Shown here: positions 48,057 to 55,642 of the stretch, one piece after another
Layout of the letters: the number at the start of each line of letters is the position of its first letter
Numbering within the stretch: position 1 is the stretch's first letter
Assembly (NCBI GenBank): GCA_020725195.1
Contig: DYFL01000012.1
Coordinates: 1-55,642 of the forward strand
DNA length: 55,642 nt
Direction: 5' to 3'
Source: Hydrogenophilus sp.
GTDB taxonomy: Bacteria; Pseudomonadota; Gammaproteobacteria; Burkholderiales; Thiobacillaceae
Made by a program: the position numbers and the translations under genes
The notes under the pieces: model-generated
The model's input: only the letters and a program-made list of their open reading frames with translations
Database searches by the model: none
What the model was told of the DNA's origin: nothing

Positions 48057-49319
48057 ATGCATCCCCATACAGCCATGCCCGCCTCCTGCCGCAACCAGGC
48101 CGGGGCCGCCACGCTCTTCACCTCGGTCGTCATCCTGTTCCTCACCACCGTGCTCGTCATCGCCGTGTCGCGCACGACGATCATGGAGCAGCGCATCTCG
48201 GCCAACGAGATCCGTGCCCGCCAGGCATTCGAGGCGGCGGAGGCGGGCCTGAACGCGGCCCTGCACTACATGTCGGGCCTGGGCGGCACCGACCAGAACA
48301 ACGACAATGTCGCAGACACCTTCGCAGTGGTCAGCCTGACGGGCACGGCGAGCGCCTACAGCGTGGCCTACTGCGACCCGACGAACCCGCCGACCGGCGA
48401 CGGCATCTGTCCCCAGACACCCGGGCCCGTGGTCTGCGATGCCCTGAACAACGAGACGAATCCGCCGATCGCGCCTTCGACGCTTGGGCTCAGCGAGTCG
48501 AGCTATCTCAACACGCCGCTGATCGTGGCCTGCGGCTGGAGCGACGACCGGATCGGCCGGGCGATGGTGCGGCAGAACGTGGGCACCGCGCCCGGCATGG
48601 CCAAGGTGCCCAGCAACCCCCTGACGGCCAAGGGGGCCATGAACGTCCAGGGCAGCGCCACGGTGACGAACTACTACAACAACCTGACCATCTGGACCGG
48701 GGGCTCGCTGAGCAACATCGGCAACTCGGGCAAGACCTTCGTGCGCAATCCGAACGTCTCGCCGCCGGACTCGAACACGGTCCCGCCCGGCCCGCCCAGC
48801 TCCTGCACGACCAGCACCAACTACGTCTGTCTGACGGACAAGAACACGACGGGCCCGGACATCATCGCGGACGACCCGACCCTGAGCAACCTGACCTCGG
48901 ATCAGATGTTCCAGAACTTCTTCGGCACCGACTTCAATACCTACCGGACCAGCTACGCCGCGCAGGACATCACTGCGGCGCAGGCGAGCAGCCTCGACGG
49001 CGTCCAGGGGCAGAGCATCGTCATCAACGGCAATACCACGCTTCCGAACGGCACCATAGGCAGCCGGGAGCGGCCGGTCGTGCTCGTCATCAACGGCAAT
49101 TGGGAAGGCGGCAACCCGACCGTGCACGGCATCGTCTATGTCCGCGGGAATGTCAACGTGGCGGGCAACCCCGCGGTGTACGGCGCCGCGGCGGTCGAGG
49201 GGACGGTCTCCGGGACGGGCAGCCTGGACGTGATCTACGACCCCCTGGCTTCGAGCAATGCCGCGGAAAAGACGGGCAGGCCGGGCCTGATACCCGGTTC
49301 GTGGCGGGACTGGAAGTAA
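48057..49319 (+). CDS. pilX: Large PilX-type minor pilin with C-terminal beta-helix-like extension
   Basis: A 420-aa protein where PilX is normally below about 200 aa. The N-terminus has NQAGAATLFTSVVILFLTTVLVIAV and MEQRISANEIRARQAFEAAEAGLNAALHYM, typical of PilX/PilX_N. Beyond residue about 190 are repeated short beta-rich glycine/asparagine turns (GNTTLPNGTIGS, VLVINGNWEGGNPTVHGIVYVRGNVNVAGNPAVYGAAAVEGTV), like a polymer-forming or beta-helix tip. The ATG at 48057 has GGAGGAGG upstream; an in-frame ATG at 48015 is the alternative. Confidence 0.82.
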   Translation: MHPHTAMPASCRNQAGAATLFTSVVILFLTTVLVIAVSRTTIMEQRISANEIRARQAFEAAEAGLNAALHYMSGLGGTDQNNDNVADTFAVVSLTGTASAYSVAYCDPTNPPTGDGICPQTPGPVVCDALNNETNPPIAPSTLGLSESSYLNTPLIVACGWSDDRIGRAMVRQNVGTAPGMAKVPSNPLTAKGAMNVQGSATVTNYYNNLTIWTGGSLSNIGNSGKTFVRNPNVSPPDSNTVPPGPPSSCTTSTNYVCLTDKNTTGPDIIADDPTLSNLTSDQMFQNFFGTDFNTYRTSYAAQDITAAQASSLDGVQGQSIVINGNTTLPNGTIGSRERPVVLVINGNWEGGNPTVHGIVYVRGNVNVAGNPAVYGAAAVEGTVSGTGSLDVIYDPLASSNAAEKTGRPGLIPGSWRDWK

Positions 49320-49340
49320 CGGTTTCTATCGGAGAAGACC

Positions 49341-51332
49341 ATGTGGACTGTGAACCCCAGGCAGAGTGGCTATGCCCTCCTCGAATCTCTGGTGGCCCTT
49401 GCGGTGGTGGTGGTGGGCGTCCTGGGCGTCGCCAAGCTCAACGCCGTGATGCTCGGCGGGACCGGCCTCTCCAAGACGCGCGCCGAGGCCGTGCAGATCG
49501 CGCAGCAGCGCATCGAGGCGATCCGGAACTTCCAGATCGGCGCCAGCTGCGACCAGCCGCCCGCGGGCCTGCCGGATTCCGTCACCGGCGTGAACGCGCA
49601 GTACGCCGTCTCCATCGGCTTCTCCAACGCCATGCCCGCGGCGCCGGCGGCACCGCAGCGGGTCAATGTCCAGGTCTGCGTGGCCTGGAACAACGACGGC
49701 ACGGCCCCCTGCAGCGCCCCGGCCGACAGGCGGGTCATCCTCACGAGCGTGGTGGGCTGCTCCGGCGTGGGCACCTCCGGCCTGATCGGCGGCAGTGCCA
49801 CGGCAACCACCGGAGGCTTCGTGAAGACCCCCACGGGGGCCGCACGCGTGGGCGGGAATACCTATGACCCGGGCGCGGTGCCGGGCACGGCCAACACCAT
49901 CACCATCGACGGCCTCAGCCAGAGCGACGGCACGAAGATCCACGTCAATTCCGACGGCGAGCGCGAGCTGATCGACGCGACCACCGGCAAGGTCCTCCTG
50001 ACGGTCGCCAACGGCACCGAGTTCAGCACGATCACCGGCAAGGTCTACATCGAGGCCAAGAACGGCAGCCCCATCGTCAACCCGGGCGGCGCAAACCCCT
50101 CCATCACCAGCGACGACAACGTCTTCGTCCTGTCCTCGGATGCCTCCTACTGCGCCCGCTACATCCCCGCCACCCTGCCCGTGGTGCCGGCTGGCGCGAC
50201 GGGCAGCAGCATCAAGTACTTCTACTTCTACTACAAGTGCTACATCGGCAAGGGCTGGTGGGGCAACATCGGGGTGGTCCGCACCGACAACGCCAACGCC
50301 AACGACCGCGTCTGCGTGGGCGATTCCCTGCAGGCCAACGACGGCACGCTGTGGAGCAAGCATCCCCAGCGCAGCACCAACCGGGCCTACCGCGGCTACC
50401 GCGACATCGGCGGCGGCCTCTACGAGACCACGGGGATCGGCATCGGCCCGGACGGCACGACCTACACGGTCAAGCACTATCCCGACCCGAGCTCGGCCAA
50501 GCACGACTTCCTCATCGCCAACATCACCGGCAACCAGTCCTGCGCCAGCGACATGCAGCTGGCCACCCCCACCCTGCCGTTCACCGGCAACCAGGGCAAG
50601 TACTTCTGCCTGTCGTCCACCTGCCCGGGGCTCACAAGCGTGCCGGCGACGCCGACGACGGTCATCCGCGGCACGATCACCCGGGTCGACGGCGCCGCCC
50701 TGAGCGGGATCGACACGGCCAACGGCGCCTGCAAGGCCGGCTCCATCGCCTGGGAGGCCAACGGCACCGAGTCGTACAGCTACAGCTGCACGCTCGACTG
50801 GACCGGCTTCACGGCCGCCAGCTGGTACGGCGCGGTGAACTTCACGCCCGTGGGCACGGCGTCGCTCTGCGCCGCAGGCGCCACGACGACGGTCCTGCCC
50901 GCCGGCACGGCCGTCACCTATACGATCCACGATGCCGCGGCGACTACGGACCCGAACTCCCTGGCGTTCACGGACGTCCCCCTGGCGGTGACGGACGTGC
51001 AGATCGATTTCAGCGTGCATGCCGGCGCCTGCGGCCTGGGCGTGCCCAGCCTGTCCTGGACCGGCGCGGACCCGAAATCGCTGTCCTGGCCCGCGATCAG
51101 CGGTGCCACGGGGTACAAGGTCTACCGCTGCAGCACCAGCAACAACAGCAGCCTGACCGCCTGCACGCCGACCACCCTGGTGTCGACGATCACGACGACC
51201 TCCTACGCGCCGGGCGACCCCGCCAACAAGGAGACGATCTGCGTCAACGTCAAATCGACGAACGGGACCAGCGACAGCACTGCCAGCGCCACCAAGTGCA
51301 TCTACAGGCTGGGGGGCTATACGTATCAGTGA
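49341..51332 (+). CDS. pilV: Very large PilV-type minor pilin with C-terminal domains
   Basis: A 663-aa protein. The first 45 residues are a PilV-type prepilin start (RQSGYALLESLVALAVVVVGVLGVAKLNAVML). PilV proteins are usually below 250 aa. The rest includes a Thr/Asn/Cys-rich middle part and a fibronectin-III-like segment near the end (SLSWPAISGATGYKVYRC, LVSTITTTSYAP). At least a dozen cysteines are present. It may act as a pilus-tip adhesin in place of PilY1, which is not encoded here. Last gene of the operon; a GC-rich stem at 51340-51364 follows. Confidence 0.83.
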   Translation: MWTVNPRQSGYALLESLVALAVVVVGVLGVAKLNAVMLGGTGLSKTRAEAVQIAQQRIEAIRNFQIGASCDQPPAGLPDSVTGVNAQYAVSIGFSNAMPAAPAAPQRVNVQVCVAWNNDGTAPCSAPADRRVILTSVVGCSGVGTSGLIGGSATATTGGFVKTPTGAARVGGNTYDPGAVPGTANTITIDGLSQSDGTKIHVNSDGERELIDATTGKVLLTVANGTEFSTITGKVYIEAKNGSPIVNPGGANPSITSDDNVFVLSSDASYCARYIPATLPVVPAGATGSSIKYFYFYYKCYIGKGWWGNIGVVRTDNANANDRVCVGDSLQANDGTLWSKHPQRSTNRAYRGYRDIGGGLYETTGIGIGPDGTTYTVKHYPDPSSAKHDFLIANITGNQSCASDMQLATPTLPFTGNQGKYFCLSSTCPGLTSVPATPTTVIRGTITRVDGAALSGIDTANGACKAGSIAWEANGTESYSYSCTLDWTGFTAASWYGAVNFTPVGTASLCAAGATTTVLPAGTAVTYTIHDAAATTDPNSLAFTDVPLAVTDVQIDFSVHAGACGLGVPSLSWTGADPKSLSWPAISGATGYKVYRCSTSNNSSLTACTPTTLVSTITTTSYAPGDPANKETICVNVKSTNGTSDSTASATKCIYRLGGYTYQ

Positions 51333-51339
51333 TGCCGTG

Positions 51340-51364
51340 CCGCCCGGGTCTGCGGCCCGGGCGG
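51340..51364 (+). terminator. GC-rich hairpin after the pilin operon
   Basis: A perfect 9-bp stem CCGCCCGGG, loop TCTGCGG, CCCGGGCGG, eight bases after the pilV stop. There is no T-tract. It is probably the end of the pilin transcript. The remaining bases to 51500 show no gene. Confidence 0.45.
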
Positions 51365-51500
51365 GGGCATGGCGGCGCCAACTGACTGCCTTGGCCCGCC
51401 TGCTCCGCCCGGGCAGGGTCGCCCGCTTGTTGGGAGCGGGCATCCGTGGTAAATCGTCCGGCTTGTTCACGTAAATCGCTCCTCGTCCTCGACTCCACCC

Positions 51501-52463
51501 ATGTTCTTCCAGGTGCTGCGCCAGCTCTCCGCCGAGGAATTCCGCTCCGGCGAGGCCATCGCCGAGCGGCTCGGCATCTCCCGCGCCACGGTGCACAACG
51601 CGGTGCGCCAGGCCCAGGCGCACGGCGTCGCCGTGCATTCCGTGCGCGGCCGCGGCTACCGCCTGGCGCTGGGGCACAGCTGGCTGGACGCGGACGCCCT
51701 CGCGCCGGCCTTGTCGGCTCGGGGCTACAGCCTGAACCTGGCCGAGCAGGTGGACTCCACCAACAGCCGGCTGATGTCCCTGGGCCTGGCGGGCGCCGGC
51801 CACAAGACGGTGCTGGCCGCGGAGTGGCAAAGCGGCGGCCGGGGCCGGCGCGGCCGCACCTGGCTGTCGCCCCTGGGCGGCAGCCTCGCCTTCTCGGTGC
51901 TCTGGCGCTTCAACCGCCCGGCGGCCGACCTCTCCGGCCTGAGCCTCGCGGTCGGCCTGGGGCTCGCCCGGGCGCTGCGGCAGCTGGGGCTCGCCGAGGC
52001 GCAGCTCAAGTGGCCCAACGACCTCCTGCACCGCGGCCGCAAGCTCGCCGGCATCCTCATCGAGCTCTCGGGTGACGTGCTCGGCCCCAGCATGGCGGTG
52101 ATCGGCATCGGGGTGAACGCCCGCCTGTCTCAGTCGGTGCGCGCCGGCATCGACCAGCCGGTGACCGACCTGGAGGAGCTGCTCGGCCGCGGCGTCGATC
52201 GCAACGCGCTGCTGGCCGAGTGCCTGCGGCACCTCGACGAGGTGCTCGCGCGCTTCGAGGACGAGGGCTTCGCCGCCCTGCGCGCGGAATGGGACGCGCA
52301 CCACGCCTTCCATGACCGCGAGGCCGCGATCGTCGCCGGCCAGGGCGAGTCCTGGCGCGGCCGCGTCGCCGGCGTCGACGACACCGGGGCGCTCCTGCTC
52401 GATACCGAATCCGGGCGCCGCCGCTTCCATTCCGGCGAGCTGAGCCTGAGGGGCGCGGCTTGA
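51501..52463 (+). CDS. birA: Bifunctional biotin-acetyl-CoA-carboxylase ligase / biotin repressor
   Basis: A 320-aa BirA: an N-terminal HTH (FRSGEAIAERLGISRATVHNAVRQAQAHGV), then the ligase core with VDSTNSRL, WQSGGRGRRGRTWLSPLGGSLAFSVLWRF (biotin/ATP loop GRGRRGR), LKWPNDLL, and the C-terminal SH3-like part. It attaches biotin to the carboxyl carrier protein. Its stop overlaps the TTG start of coaX by 4 bp. Confidence 0.95.
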   Translation: MFFQVLRQLSAEEFRSGEAIAERLGISRATVHNAVRQAQAHGVAVHSVRGRGYRLALGHSWLDADALAPALSARGYSLNLAEQVDSTNSRLMSLGLAGAGHKTVLAAEWQSGGRGRRGRTWLSPLGGSLAFSVLWRFNRPAADLSGLSLAVGLGLARALRQLGLAEAQLKWPNDLLHRGRKLAGILIELSGDVLGPSMAVIGIGVNARLSQSVRAGIDQPVTDLEELLGRGVDRNALLAECLRHLDEVLARFEDEGFAALRAEWDAHHAFHDREAAIVAGQGESWRGRVAGVDDTGALLLDTESGRRRFHSGELSLRGAA

Positions 52464-53188
52464 TCCTGCTGGTCGATGCCGGCAACACCCGCATCAAGTG
52501 GGGCCTGCTCGAAGCGGGCCGCATGCGCGCCGGGGAGACCGTGCCCACGGCCGGGGCGCAGCGGCTGGGCGAGCTCTGGCAGGGCCTGAGGCCCGAGTGG
52601 GTGGGCGTCTGCAGCGTGGCCGGCGAGGCGGTCGAGGCCGCCATCCTGCAGGCCCTGGCACCGAGCGGCGCGGTACTTTTCCGGCTCCGGGCCGAGAGTC
52701 ACCGCTACGGCATCCTCAACCCCTACGCCGACCTGGGGGCCGACCGCTATGCGGCGCTGGTCGCGGCGCGGCGGCGCGGCCTCGGTCACTGCGTGGTGGC
52801 GGGCCTGGGCACGGCGCTGACCGCCGACGCCCTGACCGCGGAAGGGGAGTTCCTGGGCGGGGTGATCGCGCCGGGCTACGGCCTGATGCGCCGGGCGCTG
52901 ACCGAGGGCACGGCCGGGGTGCGGCCGGAGGCCGGGGTGTTCGCCGCGTTCCCGGGCAACACGGCCGATGCCGTGGAGACCGGCATCCTCACCGCCCTGG
53001 CCGGCGCCGTCGAGGGCATGCGGCAGCGCATGCGGGCGGCACTGAACGGCCCCGTGACCGTGTTGCTTTCAGGGGGGGATGCGGCGCGGCTCGTCCCCCT
53101 GCTCGATGCGCCCGCCGTCGTGGCGGAAGATCTGGTCCTGGAGGGGCTGCAGTGGATAGCCAGAGACAAGGGCGTCTCGGACGCCTAG
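52460..53188 (+). CDS. coaX: Type III pantothenate kinase
   Basis: A 242-aa CoaX: starts with TTG overlapping the birA stop, reading ILLVDAGNTRIKWG (phosphate-binding DAGNT). Next are PYADLGADRYAALVAARR, VVAGLGTALTADAL, EFLGGVIAPGYGLMRRAL and VTVLLSGGDAARL. It makes phosphopantothenate, the first step of CoA synthesis. The birA-coaX order is normal in Betaproteobacteria. Confidence 0.94.
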   Translation: MILLVDAGNTRIKWGLLEAGRMRAGETVPTAGAQRLGELWQGLRPEWVGVCSVAGEAVEAAILQALAPSGAVLFRLRAESHRYGILNPYADLGADRYAALVAARRRGLGHCVVAGLGTALTADALTAEGEFLGGVIAPGYGLMRRALTEGTAGVRPEAGVFAAFPGNTADAVETGILTALAGAVEGMRQRMRAALNGPVTVLLSGGDAARLVPLLDAPAVVAEDLVLEGLQWIARDKGVSDA

Positions 53189-53394
53189 TGCTTTTCTTCC
53201 TGGTGCTCAACCTGCTCCTGGCGGCGGCGGGGGCGGGGCTGGAGTATTGGCGTGCCCAGCCCAGGGCCTTGCCGTCCTTCAATGCCGAGAAGGTCACGTT
53301 GCGCGGCATCGGCGAGGCGGACCTGGGTGATCGCAAGGCGAATGACCACGCATCCAAGGCCTCGGCGGCTGGATATTTTCCGCCCGATCCTTAG
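53152..53394 (+). CDS. Small membrane-anchored protein, possibly a truncated SPOR-domain protein
   Basis: An 80-aa ORF beginning with GTG six bases after a GGAGGGG Shine-Dalgarno inside coaX (37-bp overlap). It has a basic N-terminus (MDSQRQGRLGR), one hydrophobic segment (LVLFFLVLNLLLAAAGAGLEYW), and a short tail with SFNAEKVTL. In related genomes the gene after coaX encodes a SPOR-domain protein whose N-terminus has this form (TM helix, then a NxEK/DK-V/I-x-L segment). Here the peptidoglycan-binding SPOR domain is missing and a repeat element starts 26 bp downstream of the stop. Confidence 0.6.
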   Translation: MDSQRQGRLGRLVLFFLVLNLLLAAAGAGLEYWRAQPRALPSFNAEKVTLRGIGEADLGDRKANDHASKASAAGYFPPDP

Positions 53395-53419
53395 CCTGGA
53401 TATCTGCGTTGTCCCCCAT

Positions 53420-53492
53420 GTAGAGCGGCTTTGGCCGCGAACCGCCTATCGGGCGAAGGCCATGGCATGGTCGCGGCCTAAGCCGCCCCTAC
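53420..53492. repeat. Palindromic dispersed repeat
   Basis: GTAGAGCGGCTTTGGCCGCGA (53420-53440) faces TCGCGGCCTAAGCCGC-x-CCTAC (53471-53492). It is related to the unit at 9864-9914. Such GTAGgaGCGGCTTtaGCCGCGA elements are frequent in proteobacterial intergenic regions. It may also terminate the convergent alaS transcript. Confidence 0.65.
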
Positions 53493-53509
53493 GCCCCTTC
53501 GCATAGATC

Positions 53510-55642
<2,133 letters not shown>

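Noticed and set aside
49326-52430. A minus-strand frame of 1034 codons across pilV and birA
   Set aside because: It crosses two well-supported genes and is Arg/Gly/Ala/Asp-rich without motifs; a consequence of high GC in the third codon position.

Overview
The window is a GC-rich proteobacterial chromosome segment of 55.6 kb. Its gene content points to a Betaproteobacterium, probably a chemolithotrophic sulfur oxidizer of the Thiobacillus type. The supporting genes are DsrE2, TusA, several DsrE/AhpD-type proteins, an ispB/tRNA-Pro locus, birA-coaX, an AlgZ/AlgR pair beside type IV minor pilins, and thiO. The taxonomic call is an inference from gene families and neighbourhoods, not from an alignment.

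Layout. 1-51: apparent 3' tail of a group II intron. 157-2956: FtsH-type protease, a small PilZ-like protein, a USP-like protein and a terminator. 2962-6519 (minus): a bufferin (HvfABC-type copper-buffering RiPP) operon, bufA-bufB-bufC-doxX, ending in its own ECF sigma and DUF3379 anti-sigma genes. 6621-9716 (minus): a secreted His-rich repeat peptide and an OprC-like copper TonB receptor. 9938-15716: DUF2238 membrane protein, a divergent FolE, two TetR regulators, an SDR, DsrE2, TusA, a methyltransferase and a nitroreductase. 16167-16966: a DUF6516/HTH toxin-antitoxin pair. 17165-26684 (minus): a tightly overlapped arsenosugar-type operon: DUF3179, ArsS, a TVP38-disulfide reductase fusion, DUF547, TIGR04283, TIGR04282, PiT, an NDH-like FAD enzyme and ArsM. 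26944-27140: a tal-gnd chimeric remnant. 27237-31744: LysR with a CMD/PNPOx-FNR pair, AraC, and a small cupredoxin-like protein. 31783-37230 (minus): DUF2934, a glycogen debranching enzyme, a GH63-like glucosidase and DUF302. 37318-41344: a DsrE remnant, AhpD-like and HMA-like proteins, a MITE-like inverted repeat, TetR, a second sigma/anti-sigma pair and HD-GYP. 41559-46233 (minus): tRNA-Pro, ispB, tRNA-Thr, Fur, thiO, algR, algZ. 46346-51332 (plus): a minor pilin operon with unusually large PilX and PilV. 51501-53394: birA-coaX and a truncated small protein. 53510-55642: alaS (cut by the window edge).

How the parts may work together. The most interesting observation is a shared two-box promoter motif (GTCAGG, exactly 14 bases, then a CGACTA/CCGGTCT-like box). 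It lies upstream of the bufferin operon, the repeat peptide, the arsenosugar operon and the DUF2934 gene (which heads the debranching-enzyme operon), and perhaps the tal remnant. The simplest reading is that the ECF sigma encoded at the end of the bufferin operon controls a thiophilic metal/metalloid regulon covering copper sequestration, arsenic detoxification and carbohydrate supply. That link is inferred from sequence only. A second system is the AlgZ/AlgR pair, which faces the pilin operon across a 112-bp gap containing a perfect match to the Pseudomonas AlgR box. A 38-bp tRNA-Pro 3'-end fragment lies in direct orientation 25.7 kb from the intact tRNA-Pro. This suggests that the arsenosugar and carbohydrate block may be an old, integrase-less genomic island.
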